Source of the DNA: DASVRA01 sp036388855 | GTDB taxonomy: Bacteria > Pseudomonadota > Alphaproteobacteria > Caulobacterales > Caulobacteraceae | DNA length: 64,000 nt | NCBI GenBank assembly: GCA_036388855.1 | Contig: DASVRA010000035.1 | Coordinates: 1 to 64,000 of the forward strand | Direction of reading: 5' to 3' | Shown: piece after piece, positions 48,921 through 58,225 of the stretch | Position numbering within the stretch: the stretch's first letter is position 1 | Layout of the letters: each line of letters starts with the position of its first letter | Program-made: the position numbers and the translations under genes | The notes under the pieces: model-generated | Database searches by the model: none | What the model was told of the DNA's origin: nothing | Seen by the model: only the letters and a program-made list of their open reading frames with translations

Positions 48921-50951
48921 ATGGCGGACGGCAGAGTATCGGCCGCCGCGCGGGCCATAGCCCTGGCGGGGCCCGCCGGCGCGGGAAAGACCACCCTAAT
49001 GGAGGCGCTGCTGTTCCGCTCCGGCGCGATCACGCGCCAGGGCGGGCCGGGCTCCACCGTCGGCGACCACAGCCCAGAGGCCCGTGCGCACGGCCATTCG
49101 GTCGAGCCCTCGGTGGCTTCGTTCGAGTTCATGGGCGACCGCTACGGTGTGATCGACTGCCCCGGCTCGGTGGAGTTCTCCTCGTGCGCCGAATATGTGC
49201 TGCCGGCGGTGGATCTGGTGCTGGTGGTCGCCGACCCCTCCCCCGACAAGGCCGCCTTGCTGCAACCGGTGATGAAGGAGCTCGAGCGCACCGGCACGCC
49301 GCATGCTTTATTCGTAAACAAGATTGACCAGGCGCACGGGGACGTGCGCGAACTGCTCAAGGCGCTGCAGAGCGCCAGCACCCGCCCGCTGGTGGCGCGG
49401 CAGATGCCGATCCAGGAGGGCGAGCAGGTCCGGGGCTTCGTCGACCTCGCGCTGGAGCGGGCCTTCATCTACCGGCCGGGCAAGGAGTCCGAGCAGATCG
49501 AAATCCCTGGCGACGTGGCGCAGCTGGAGGCGGACGAGCGCTTCCACATGCTGGAACAGCTCGCCGATCACGACGACAACCTGATGGAGGAGCTGCTCTC
49601 CGACATCGTCCCGCCGCGCGACGAGGTGTTCGCCGATCTGGTCAAGGAGACGCGCGAGGGCCTGATCGTGCCGGTGTTCCTGGGCTCGGCGCTGAACGGT
49701 TTCGGCATCGGTCGGCTGCTCAAGGCGCTGCGCCACGACCTGGCGGGGCCGGAGGCGGCGGCGGAGCGCGTCGGCGCCTCGGGCAACGCGGCCTATGTGT
49801 TCATGACCAGCCATGCGGGGCAGGCGGGCAAGCTGGCCTATGCGCGGGTGCTTTCGGGCCGCATCGCGGACGGGGCGGAGATGACCCGCGGCGACGGGGA
49901 GGCTGGCCGTGTGGGCGGCGTGTTCTCGCTCCTGGGCGCGCAGACCCGGAAGATCGCCGCCGCCGAGACCGGCGAGGTGGTGGCGTTGGGCAAGGTCGAG
50001 AACGCCGGGGCGGGCGACCTGTTGTCGGCCGACGGCAAGTCACTGCGCCCGCTCACGGCTCCCGAGGCGCACCCGCCGGTGTTCGCGCTGGCGATCGCGG
50101 CGAAGGACCGCAAGGACGACGTGCGGCTGTCGAGCGCGCTGCACAAGCTGCTGGAAGAGGACCCGTCGCTGAGGTTTGAGCACGATCCCGCCCAGCACGA
50201 GACGCTGCTGCTCGGGCGCGGCGAAGGGCACCTGAAGGTGGCGCTGGAGCGACTCAAGCGCAGGTATGGCGTGGAGGCGACGGCGGTGCGGCCGAAGACT
50301 CCTTACAAGGAGACCATCCGCAAAGGCGCCACCCAGCGCGGCCGCCATAAGAAGCAGACCGGCGGCCATGGCCAGTTCGGCGACGTGGTGATCGAGGTGA
50401 AGCCCCTGCCGCGCGGCTCGGGCTTCCAGTTCGAGAGCAAGATCACCGGCGGGGTGGTGCCCAGGCAGTGGATCCCGGCCGTGGAGGACGGGGTTACCGA
50501 CGCCATGGAGAAGGGGCCGCTGGGCTTCCCGGTCGTGGACGTGGCGGTGGCGCTGACCGACGGCAGCTACCATGCGGTCGATTCCTCGGAACTAGCCTTC
50601 CGCACCGCCGGGCGCATCGGCATGAGCGAGGCGCTGGAGAAGTGCGATCCGATCCTGCTGGAGCCGATCGAGAAGGTGACCATCCATGCGCCCAACACGG
50701 CCACCTCCCGGATCAACTCGACCATCTCCTCGCGCCGGGGCCAGATCCTCGGCTTCGACGCGCGCGAGGATTGGCCGGGCTGGGACCGGATCGAGGTCTA
50801 CCTGCCGCAGTCGGAGCGCCACGACCTGATCGTGGAGCTGCGCTCAATGACCCAGGGCCTGGGCGGCTTCGAGGCCGAATTCGACCACATGGCCGAGGTC
50901 ACCGGGCGCACGGCCGACGAGATCGTGAAAGGTCAGAAGGCGGCGGTATAA
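48921..50951 (+). CDS. Divergent EF-G paralogue (EF-G2-like translational GTPase)
   Basis: 676 aa with the five-domain EF-G layout. G1 GPAGAGKTTL, G3 DCPGS, G4 VNKID; domain IV begins near residue 455 with KETIRKGATQRGRHKKQTGG and HGQFGDVVIEVKP, and the C-terminal domain V has the ferredoxin-like fold. The switch I region lacks the RGIT motif of canonical EF-G (TVGDHSPEARAHGHSVEPS instead), so this is not the housekeeping factor (fusA usually sits in the str operon). Role uncertain: ribosome recycling or stress translation. AGGAGGAAGCG precedes the ATG. The 168-base leader holds nothing I recognise. Confidence 0.85.
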   Translation: MADGRVSAAARAIALAGPAGAGKTTLMEALLFRSGAITRQGGPGSTVGDHSPEARAHGHSVEPSVASFEFMGDRYGVIDCPGSVEFSSCAEYVLPAVDLVLVVADPSPDKAALLQPVMKELERTGTPHALFVNKIDQAHGDVRELLKALQSASTRPLVARQMPIQEGEQVRGFVDLALERAFIYRPGKESEQIEIPGDVAQLEADERFHMLEQLADHDDNLMEELLSDIVPPRDEVFADLVKETREGLIVPVFLGSALNGFGIGRLLKALRHDLAGPEAAAERVGASGNAAYVFMTSHAGQAGKLAYARVLSGRIADGAEMTRGDGEAGRVGGVFSLLGAQTRKIAAAETGEVVALGKVENAGAGDLLSADGKSLRPLTAPEAHPPVFALAIAAKDRKDDVRLSSALHKLLEEDPSLRFEHDPAQHETLLLGRGEGHLKVALERLKRRYGVEATAVRPKTPYKETIRKGATQRGRHKKQTGGHGQFGDVVIEVKPLPRGSGFQFESKITGGVVPRQWIPAVEDGVTDAMEKGPLGFPVVDVAVALTDGSYHAVDSSELAFRTAGRIGMSEALEKCDPILLEPIEKVTIHAPNTATSRINSTISSRRGQILGFDAREDWPGWDRIEVYLPQSERHDLIVELRSMTQGLGGFEAEFDHMAEVTGRTADEIVKGQKAAV

Positions 50952-50960
50952 CCACCAGGG

Positions 50961-51070
50961 CTCCCCGCTTGCGGGGAGCAAGGCGCCCGAAGAGGCGCCT
51001 GAGGGGGTGCGAAGTCACTGACTCGCCCCCTCCGGCCGCTTCGCGGCCACCTCCCCCGCACGCGGGGGAG
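50961..51070. repeat. Composite palindromic repeat, terminator-like
   Basis: Four hairpins in 110 bases: CTCCCCGC/GCGGGGAG (50961-50978), AGGCGC/GCGCCT (50981-51000), GGCCGC/GCGGCC (51034-51048) and CTCCCCCGC/GCGGGGGAG (51051-51070), with GAGGGGG and CCCCCTC able to pair across. This type of unit occurs as an interspersed repeat in related genomes. It follows the EF-G paralogue and may end its transcript. Confidence 0.65.
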
Positions 51071-51135
51071 ACCTTGTGGCTCGACACCCATCGCCGTGCT
51101 TCGTAAGCACGGCCTCCTTAAGTGGAGACACGCGG

Positions 51136-52575
51136 ATGGCGCGGCGGTTTGCGAACCTGATCGGCGGCGAGTGGGCTGATGCGCCCGAGGCGCGGCCGAA
51201 CGTCAATCCTTCCGATCTCGACGATGTGGTCGGCGAATACGCGCAAGGCACGGCCGAGGACGTCGACCGCGCGGTCAAGGCGGCCCAGGCGGCGCTGCCG
51301 GCCTGGAGCGCGTCGAACGCCCAGCTGCGCGGCGATCTGCTCGACAAGGTCGGCTCGATCATCATGGCGCGGGAAGCTGAGCTCGGCGACCTGCTGGCAC
51401 GCGAGGAAGGCAAGACCATCGCCGAGGCGCGCGGGGAGGTTCAGCGCGCCGGCCGCATCTTCCGCTTCTACGCCGGGGAGTGCCTCCGCAACATCGGCGA
51501 CCTGCTCCCCTCGATCCGCCCCGGCGTCACGGTGGAAGCGCGGCGCGAGGCGGTCGGTGTAGTCGGGCTGATCACGCCCTGGAACTTCCCCATCGCCATC
51601 CCCTCGTGGAAGGCCGCTCCGGCGCTGGCCTGGGGCAACTGCGTGGTGATGAAGCCGGCCGACATCGCCCCGGGCTCGGCCTGGGCGCTGGCCGAGATCA
51701 TCCAGGAGGCCGGCTTCCCCGCGGGGGTGTTCAACCTGGTGATGGGCCGGGGCTCCACCGTCGGCGAGGCAATCTTGAACCACCGCGGGATTGACGCCGT
51801 CTCCTTCACCGGCTCGCAGGGCGTGGGTGCGCGGGTGGCCGAGGTCTGCGCCAAGTCGTTCAAGCGCTTTCAGCTGGAAATGGGCGGCAAGAACCCGCTG
51901 GTGGTGCTCGACGACGCCGACCTCGACTTGGCCGTTGAGGGGGCGCTGAACGGCGCCTACTACTCCACCGGCCAGCGCTGCACCGCCTCCTCCCGCCTGA
52001 TCGTCACCAGGGGCGTCTACGGCGAGTTCATCGAGCGGCTGAAGGCGAAGTTGGAGACGCTCGTGGTCGGCGACGCCCGCGATCCGGCGACCCAGATTGG
52101 CCCCGCCGTCAGCGAGGACCAGCTGAAGCAGGACCTCGACTACGTCGAGATCGCCAAGGGCGAGGGCGCCCGCCTGGTCTTCGGCGGCGAGCGGCTCGAG
52201 ACGTCCAAACGCGGCCACTTCATGCGCCCGGCCCTGTTCGCCGACGCCCATAACGCCATGCGCATCTCGCGCGAAGAGGTGTTCGGCCCCGTCGCGGCGG
52301 TGATTCCTGCCGACTCGCCCGAACAGGCGCTCGAGATCGCCAACGACACCGACTTCGGCCTGTCCGCCGGCGTCTACACCACCTCGCTCAGGCACGCCCG
52401 GATGTTCCAGGACGGGCTCAAGGCCGGCATGGTGATGGTCAACCTGCCCACCGCCGGCGTGGAGCCGCACGCCCCCTTCGGCGGCACCAAGGGCTCCAGC
52501 TTCGGCCCGCGCGAGCAGGGCCCCTACGCGCGTGAGTTCTACACCAAGATGAAAACCAGCTACGTCCAAGCATGA
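51136..52575 (+). CDS. Aldehyde dehydrogenase family, 2-oxoglutarate-semialdehyde dehydrogenase-like
   Basis: 479 aa NAD(P)-dependent dehydrogenase. TPWNFPIAIPSWKAAPALA, catalytic Glu in LEMGGKNPLV and Cys in STGQRCTASSR. The pattern is close to alpha-ketoglutaric semialdehyde (2,5-dioxovalerate) dehydrogenases of pentose and hydroxyproline catabolism, though succinate-semialdehyde-type activity cannot be excluded. GGAG about 11 bases before the ATG at 51136 supports the start; the frame upstream runs into the palindromic repeat. Confidence 0.88.
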   Translation: MARRFANLIGGEWADAPEARPNVNPSDLDDVVGEYAQGTAEDVDRAVKAAQAALPAWSASNAQLRGDLLDKVGSIIMAREAELGDLLAREEGKTIAEARGEVQRAGRIFRFYAGECLRNIGDLLPSIRPGVTVEARREAVGVVGLITPWNFPIAIPSWKAAPALAWGNCVVMKPADIAPGSAWALAEIIQEAGFPAGVFNLVMGRGSTVGEAILNHRGIDAVSFTGSQGVGARVAEVCAKSFKRFQLEMGGKNPLVVLDDADLDLAVEGALNGAYYSTGQRCTASSRLIVTRGVYGEFIERLKAKLETLVVGDARDPATQIGPAVSEDQLKQDLDYVEIAKGEGARLVFGGERLETSKRGHFMRPALFADAHNAMRISREEVFGPVAAVIPADSPEQALEIANDTDFGLSAGVYTTSLRHARMFQDGLKAGMVMVNLPTAGVEPHAPFGGTKGSSFGPREQGPYAREFYTKMKTSYVQA

Positions 52576-52657
52576 TTGTCTTGCGTATCAATTGATGGCG
52601 AGCCGCTGGCGCGGCGCCGCCGTTTGCGAGATACCGAGGCTCGATCAGGGGACCGCT

Positions 52658-53926
52658 GTGGGCCTGTCCGCCGCCGCCGCGCCCGGCCTTGAGCCGGAGG
52701 TGCTTGCCGAACGCTTCGCCGCCGTGCGCGCCCGCTCGCTCGAGTTGGCCGTGCCTCTGTCCGCCGAGGACCAGCAGGTCCAGTCCATGCCCGACGTCAG
52801 CCCCACCAAGTGGCACCTGGCGCACACCACCTGGTTCTTCGAGACCTTCGTTGCGGCGCCGCACCTCGCTGCCTACGAGCCGTTCGACCCAGCGTTCAGC
52901 TACTTGTTCAATTCCTATTACGAGGCGGTCGGTCCTCGCCACGCCCGGCCCGAGCGCGGGCTGCTGACCCGCCCCCCGCTGGAGCGGGTGCTAGCCTACC
53001 GGCGCCACGTCGATGCAGCGGTGGAGCGGCTCCTCGACAACGCGGACGGCGCCCTTCTCGGTAGGCTGGAGCCGCTGATCGAACTGGGCCTGCACCACGA
53101 GCAGCAGCATCAGGAGCTCATCCTGATGGACATCAAGCACGTGCTCTCGTGCAACCCGCTCAAGCCCGCTTACCTCAAGGCGCCCGCACCGGCCCCGGCG
53201 GAGCCTGCGCCTCTAGGCTGGGCCGAGTTCCCGGCGGGCCTGCGCCGCATCGGTCACGATGGCGACGGCTTCGCCTTCGACAACGAGGGCCCCCGCCACC
53301 GGGTGTTCCTCGAAGCCTTCGCTCTGGCCGACCGGCCCGCGACCTGCGCCGACTACCTCGCCTTCATCGAGGACGGCGGCTACGTCCGTCCCGAACTCTG
53401 GCTCTCCGATGGCTGGGCGGCGGTGCAGGCGGAAGGCTGGCGCGAGCCCCTCTACTGGCGCGAGGCCGAGGACGGCTGGCGCCTGTTCACCCTGCACGGC
53501 GAGCGGCCGCTGCATCCCGCCGAGCCGGTCTGCCACCTCAGCTTCTACGAAGCCGACGCCTTCGCCCGCTGGTCAGGCGCCCGCCTGCCGACCGAGGCGG
53601 AGTGGGAAACCGCCGCCGCCGGCGCATCGCTCAACGGCAACCTCGGGAGCCTGCATCCCGCGCCCGCCCCGCCTGGCGAAGGCCTGCGCCAGATGATCGG
53701 CGACGTCTGGGAATGGACCGCCAGCCCCTACGTCGCCTACCCCCGCTTCAAGCCCGCCGCCGGGGCGCTCGGCGAATACAACGGCAAGTTCATGTCGGGG
53801 CAGATGGTGCTGCGCGGCGGCGGCTGCGTCACCCCGGCCGGCCACGTCCGCGTAACCTACCGCAACTTCTTCCCGCCGCACGCACGCTGGATGTTCGGCG
53901 GCCTGCGCCTGGCGCACGACCTCTGA
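52658..53926 (+). CDS. egtB: Ergothioneine biosynthesis sulfoxide synthase EgtB
   Basis: 422 aa non-heme iron enzyme joining cysteine or gamma-glutamylcysteine to hercynine with O2. N-terminal DinB-like domain with iron ligands in KWHLAHTTWFFETF and GLHHEQQHQELILMDIKH; C-terminal formylglycine-generating/SUMF1 domain (PVCHLSFYEADAFARWSG, RLPTEAEWE, GDVWEWT, RGGGCVTP). GTG start at 52658 chosen because AGGGGA lies 6 bases upstream; ATG at 52595 is alternative. One-base overlap with egtD. Confidence 0.93.
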   Translation: MGLSAAAAPGLEPEVLAERFAAVRARSLELAVPLSAEDQQVQSMPDVSPTKWHLAHTTWFFETFVAAPHLAAYEPFDPAFSYLFNSYYEAVGPRHARPERGLLTRPPLERVLAYRRHVDAAVERLLDNADGALLGRLEPLIELGLHHEQQHQELILMDIKHVLSCNPLKPAYLKAPAPAPAEPAPLGWAEFPAGLRRIGHDGDGFAFDNEGPRHRVFLEAFALADRPATCADYLAFIEDGGYVRPELWLSDGWAAVQAEGWREPLYWREAEDGWRLFTLHGERPLHPAEPVCHLSFYEADAFARWSGARLPTEAEWETAAAGASLNGNLGSLHPAPAPPGEGLRQMIGDVWEWTASPYVAYPRFKPAAGALGEYNGKFMSGQMVLRGGGCVTPAGHVRVTYRNFFPPHARWMFGGLRLAHDL

Positions 53927-54903
53927 TGGATGACGGCCCCGACAGCCGGGTGAGCTTCCACGACCTCGCGCCCCGGCAGGAGAGCTTCGCCGAGGCGGTG
54001 GCAGCTGGGCTGGCGCGGCACCGCAAGTCGATCTCGCCCAGGTTCCTCTACGACGAGGCCGGCGCCGCCCTGTTCGGCAGGATCACCGAACTCGAGGAGT
54101 ACTACCCCACCCGCACCGAGGTCGGCATCCTCACGGCCCACGCCGCCGAGATCGCCGCCGTCCTCGGGCCCGACGCGGAGCTGATCGAGTTCGGCGCCAG
54201 CTCCTCCTCCAAGGCGCGGATCCTCCTGCGCGCGCTGGAGCGGCCGGCCGCCTACGTTCCCATCGACGTCTCCGCCGACCACCTGCGCCAGGCGGCGCGC
54301 GACATCGCCGCCGACTTCCCCAGACTCAAGGTCGTCGCGGTCTGCGCCGACTACACCCAGCCTTTCGACCTTCCCGAGGAACTCCTCGCCGCCGCCCGCC
54401 GCGTCGGCTTCTTTCCCGGCTCCACGATCGGCAACCTGCAGCCGGGCGAGGCGGTTGATTTCCTCTCGCTATGGGCGAGCCAGCTGGGTCCTGGCGGCGG
54501 CATGATCGTGGGCGTGGACCTGAAGAAGGACCCTCAGCTGCTCCACAACGCCTACAACGACGCCCGCGGGGTGACGGCCGCCTTCAGCACCAACCTCCTT
54601 GCCCGGGCCAACCGCGAACTTGACGCGGACTTCGACCTTTCGGCTTTCCGCCACGACGCCCGCTACAACCCCGAACAAGGGCGGATCGAGATCAACGTCC
54701 GCAGCTTGCGCGACCAGACCGTGCGGGTGTCCGGCCGCGCCTTCCGCTTCGCCGCCGGCGAGCCCCTGCACACGGAATACTCCTACAAATATACAGTCGA
54801 AGAGTTTGCCGCTCTCGCCCGCCGGTCGGGCTTCGAGAGCCGCCGCGTCTGGACCGATCCCCAGCAGCTGTTCAGCGTTCACTGGCTCGCGATAGCGGGC
54901 TGA
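53926..54903 (+). CDS. egtD: L-histidine N-alpha-methyltransferase EgtD
   Basis: 325 aa SAM-dependent enzyme that trimethylates histidine to hercynine, the first step of ergothioneine synthesis. SPRFLYDEAGAALFGRIT and YYPTRTEVGIL at the N-terminus, SAM site LIEFGASSSSKARILL, and FFPGSTIGNLQPGEA are EgtD hallmarks. With egtB it completes the two-gene bacterial pathway except for the C-S lyase, which may be EgtE-like elsewhere. TGATG coupling. Confidence 0.94.
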   Translation: MDDGPDSRVSFHDLAPRQESFAEAVAAGLARHRKSISPRFLYDEAGAALFGRITELEEYYPTRTEVGILTAHAAEIAAVLGPDAELIEFGASSSSKARILLRALERPAAYVPIDVSADHLRQAARDIAADFPRLKVVAVCADYTQPFDLPEELLAAARRVGFFPGSTIGNLQPGEAVDFLSLWASQLGPGGGMIVGVDLKKDPQLLHNAYNDARGVTAAFSTNLLARANRELDADFDLSAFRHDARYNPEQGRIEINVRSLRDQTVRVSGRAFRFAAGEPLHTEYSYKYTVEEFAALARRSGFESRRVWTDPQQLFSVHWLAIAG

Positions 54904-54958
54904 CGCGGCGAATCGCCCTTTGCTTTCAGGTGCGTTCACGCCTAAATCGGCGGCTGTT

Positions 54959-54970
54959 CACGAATTCGTG
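54959..54970. promoter_or_regulatory. 12-bp palindrome upstream of the GT2 gene
   Basis: CACGAATTCGTG is a perfect palindrome 45 bases before the GT2 start in the 111-base gap after egtD; a GTTCACG copy lies at 54933. Possibly an operator; no known family assigned. Confidence 0.25.
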
Positions 54971-55014
54971 TTGTTGCGGCGCGGCATGGCCGGCCGCCGG
55001 GAGACGTTCAGGCG

Positions 55015-56223
55015 ATGTCGTTAGCCGCCCTTGCCGATGACGAGGTTCGCCAGGTCAGGCCGCTGGAGCACGCGGCCGACCTTGAGCTGACCATCCTGAT
55101 GCCTTGCCTGGATGAGGCGGAGACGGTCGCCGTCTGCGTGAAGAAGGCGGTTGGCTTCCTTCAGCGCGTGGGCGTTTCGGGCGAAGTGGTCGTCGCCGAC
55201 AACGGCTCGACCGACGGCTCGCAAGGGCTGGCCGACGCGGCCGGCGCGCGCGTGGTGCAGGTGTTGGAGAAGGGCTATGGCGCGGCGCTGATCGGCGGCA
55301 TGCGCGCGGCGCGCGGGCGTTTCGTGATCATGGGCGACGCCGACGACAGCTACGACTTCGAGCGGCTGGAGCCGATGCTGGAGCGGCTGCGCGCGGGTGA
55401 CCAGCTGGTCATGGGCAACCGCTTCAAGGGCGGCATCGCGCCCGGGGCCATGCCCTTCCTGCACAAGTACCTAGGCAATCCGGTGCTGTCGTTCATCGGA
55501 CGGCTGTTCTTCAACATCCCCGTGGGCGACTTCCACTGCGGCCTGCGCGGCTTCTCGCGCGAGGCGATGCTGGAGCTGGGGCTGAAGAGCCCCGGCATGG
55601 AGTTCGCCAGCGAAATGGTGGTCAAGAGCGCCCTCTATGGCCTGAGGATCGCCGAGGCCCCGACGACGTTGCGCCCTGACGGCCGCTCGCGCCGCCCACA
55701 CCTGCGCACATGGCGCGACGGCTGGCGCCACCTGCGCTTCCTACTGCAGCACAGCCCCAAGTGGCTGTTCATCTATCCCGGTGCGCTGCTGACGGCGGTT
55801 GGCCTGCTGGGCGTGGCGCTGCTATGGCACGGCGCATTCCGAGTGGCGCCGGGGCTTGAGCTGGACACCCACACGCTCGTCGCCTCCTGCTTCGCGATTC
55901 TGATGGGCGTGCAGCTGGTGATGTTCGGTGCGTTAGCCCGCCGCTATTCGATGATCGAGGGCTTCCTGCCCAAGCCGCGATCCTTCCACGGCTTCCTGCT
56001 GGGCCTCGACCTGGAGGCGGTGCTGCGCCTGGCGCTGGTATTCTTCGCGCTTGGCATGGGTGGGGCGGTCTGGGCGGTGGCGATCTGGGCGCAGGCCGGC
56101 TTTGGCCCAGTGGACTACGAGATCGTCATGCGCGTCCTGTCGATCTCGCTGACAGGGGTCGCGGTGTCGGCGCAGATGGCGGCGGCGGGCTTCCTCGCCT
56201 CGATCTTCGCCATCCGCAGGTAG
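55015..56223 (+). CDS. Family 2 glycosyltransferase, polyprenol-phosphate sugar synthase-like
   Basis: 402 aa. GT2 domain (LTILMPCLDEAETV, VVVADNGSTDGSQG, the DxD-type FVIMGDADDSYDF) covering residues 25-250, then four to five C-terminal membrane helices. This layout is that of enzymes making polyprenyl-phosphate-glucose or -mannose as donors for membrane GT-C transferases. The next gene encodes exactly such a large membrane protein with a GtrA domain, so they probably form one glycan-modification unit. Confidence 0.9.
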   Translation: MSLAALADDEVRQVRPLEHAADLELTILMPCLDEAETVAVCVKKAVGFLQRVGVSGEVVVADNGSTDGSQGLADAAGARVVQVLEKGYGAALIGGMRAARGRFVIMGDADDSYDFERLEPMLERLRAGDQLVMGNRFKGGIAPGAMPFLHKYLGNPVLSFIGRLFFNIPVGDFHCGLRGFSREAMLELGLKSPGMEFASEMVVKSALYGLRIAEAPTTLRPDGRSRRPHLRTWRDGWRHLRFLLQHSPKWLFIYPGALLTAVGLLGVALLWHGAFRVAPGLELDTHTLVASCFAILMGVQLVMFGALARRYSMIEGFLPKPRSFHGFLLGLDLEAVLRLALVFFALGMGGAVWAVAIWAQAGFGPVDYEIVMRVLSISLTGVAVSAQMAAAGFLASIFAIRR

Positions 56224-56227
56224 GACC

Positions 56228-58225
56228 GTGCGCGGCGCGTTGCGGCGGCTGGGGAGCCTCGGTCCTGCGCTGATCGGAACCTTGCTGGTTCTGGCGGTGG
56301 TCGCCGTGAACGGCCGCCCGGCCGTGTTCACCGACAGCGACAACTACTACAAGGCCGGCAAGAAGCTGGTGCAGGGCGCGATCGCCCTCGTCGCCCCCGC
56401 CGCCGCCCAAGCGCCCCCTGCGCCGCTGAGCCCTCGGGCCGCGGCGATCGAGAAGCGCAAGCAGGCTTACGCCATGACCTCCATGGCCGCGCGCTCGCCC
56501 TATTACGGCGCGCTGCTATATTCGCTGCGCCAGATCGGCACCTTGTGGCTACTGGCGGCGGCGCAGGCGTTCGCGGCGGCGTGGCTGTTGTTTCTGCTGT
56601 GGCGCGCCATGGCGCCGGGTTCGCCCGCCTGGACCTACTACGCGCTGATGGCGGCGCTGGCGGCGCTGACGCCCCTGCCCTTCGTTGCGGGCTTCGCCAC
56701 GCCCGACATCTTCGCCGCCGTCGCGGCTATGGGGGCGGCGCTGCTGCTCCTCTGGCGCGACCGGCTCCTCCGCTGGGAGCAAGTCGGCGTCTGGGCGCTG
56801 CTGGCCTACAGCCTGACCGTCCACACCTCGCACCTCCTGCTGGGAATGGCCCTGCTCGTGCTGGGCGTGGCCGCGGGGTGGGCGCTGAAAGCGCCACGCA
56901 AGGTGCTGATGCGCGGCGCCCTGGCGGTTGCGGCGGCGCTCCTCGCTGCGCAGGGACTGAACTTCGCCCATGCGGCGACGATGCGGGCGCAGACGGGCAA
57001 GGAGCTGCGCTACCCGCCGTTCCTGACCGCGCGGGTGCTCGCCGATGGACCCGGGCGGCATTACCTGCGGCGGGCTTGCGCGCAGGGCGAGCACTGGACC
57101 CTGTGCCGCTTCGCGGCCAAGCCGCTCGACGATTCCGACCAAATCCTGTGGTCCAACCGCCGCTCTCTGGGGGTGTTCAACCTCGCCTCTCCGGCCGAGC
57201 GGCTGGCGATCGAGAAGGAGGAGCCGGCCTTTGTGCTGGCCGTGGCCGCGCATGACCCGGCGGGCCAGTTCGCCGCGTCGATGAGGAACTGGGGCCGCCA
57301 GCTCTCCGCCGTGCACGTGGACGAGGCGCTGAAGGATCCTTCCATCTACCTGCGCAGCCGCTACTGGCGCACCACCAACCTGGCGCCGATGATCCGCGAC
57401 GTGGGGCCGTGCACCGCGGCGGGCGGGTGCGAGCCGCGGCTCGACATGGGGGTGATGAAGGCGCTGCACCGGGGCGTGTTGCTGCTGGCGCTGGCCTACC
57501 TCGTGCTGCTCCTGACCCGCGACGAGGCTTGGGCGGCGCTGAAACGGCGCGACTGGAACGACGGCCAGAGCCGCGCGCTGGCCGTCTTCGGCCTGTTGAT
57601 CGCGGCGGCGGTGGTGAACGCGGCCGTGTGCGGCATCCTCTCCGGACCCTTCGCCCGCTACCAGACCCGTGTCGCATGGCTGATCGTCGCCGGCGCCGGT
57701 TTCCTCGGCCTTGCCTTCGCTCCCGCGCAGATCTTGGCCGGGGCGCGGCTGGACCGGCTGCGGACGCGCCTGTTCGAAGAGACCCGGCTTGGCTTCGACC
57801 CCGCCTTCCTTCGCTTTGGCCTGGTCGGCGCCATCGGCTTCCTCACCGATGCGGCCATCCTCCACGTCATGGTGCATGGGCTGAGGCTCGACCCGTTCGC
57901 CGGCCGGCTGATCTCCTTCTCCCTGGCGGTGCTGGTGACCTGGCAGCTGAACCGCAGCTTCACCTTCGCTGTTGGCGGGCGGGCGAGTGCTCGGGAGGCG
58001 CTGCTCTACTTCGGCGTCCAGGGGGCGGGAGGCCTCGCCAACCTCGCCGTCTATTCCGCCGCGCTGCTGGTGGCGCCGCGGCTGCGAGAGGTCTTGCTGG
58101 TCCCGCTGGCGTTCGGCTCGGCGGCTGGATTGTGCCTGACCTATCTCGGTTCAAAGCACTTCGCCTTCCGCAAGGCGCCAGCGGACCACACGCCCGCGTC
58201 CGGCGTTCTGCCAAGGAGTCCCTGA
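56228..58225 (+). CDS. Large GT-C-like membrane protein fused to a C-terminal GtrA domain
   Basis: 665 aa from a GTG. Residues 1 to about 510 have ten or so membrane helices, an acidic motif after the first helix (VFTDSDNYY) and a long periplasmic loop, resembling GT-C transferases in layout. Residues 527-650 form a GtrA domain (FLRFGLVGAIGFLTDAAILH, VLVTWQLNRSFTFAV, YFGVQGAGGLANL, YLGSKHFAF), usually a free-standing flippase of about 130 aa for lipid-linked sugars. The fusion suggests flipping and transfer in one polypeptide. Follows the GT2 gene by 4 bases and is coupled to the aldo/keto reductase (TGATG). Confidence 0.8.
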   Translation: MRGALRRLGSLGPALIGTLLVLAVVAVNGRPAVFTDSDNYYKAGKKLVQGAIALVAPAAAQAPPAPLSPRAAAIEKRKQAYAMTSMAARSPYYGALLYSLRQIGTLWLLAAAQAFAAAWLLFLLWRAMAPGSPAWTYYALMAALAALTPLPFVAGFATPDIFAAVAAMGAALLLLWRDRLLRWEQVGVWALLAYSLTVHTSHLLLGMALLVLGVAAGWALKAPRKVLMRGALAVAAALLAAQGLNFAHAATMRAQTGKELRYPPFLTARVLADGPGRHYLRRACAQGEHWTLCRFAAKPLDDSDQILWSNRRSLGVFNLASPAERLAIEKEEPAFVLAVAAHDPAGQFAASMRNWGRQLSAVHVDEALKDPSIYLRSRYWRTTNLAPMIRDVGPCTAAGGCEPRLDMGVMKALHRGVLLLALAYLVLLLTRDEAWAALKRRDWNDGQSRALAVFGLLIAAAVVNAAVCGILSGPFARYQTRVAWLIVAGAGFLGLAFAPAQILAGARLDRLRTRLFEETRLGFDPAFLRFGLVGAIGFLTDAAILHVMVHGLRLDPFAGRLISFSLAVLVTWQLNRSFTFAVGGRASAREALLYFGVQGAGGLANLAVYSAALLVAPRLREVLLVPLAFGSAAGLCLTYLGSKHFAFRKAPADHTPASGVLPRSP

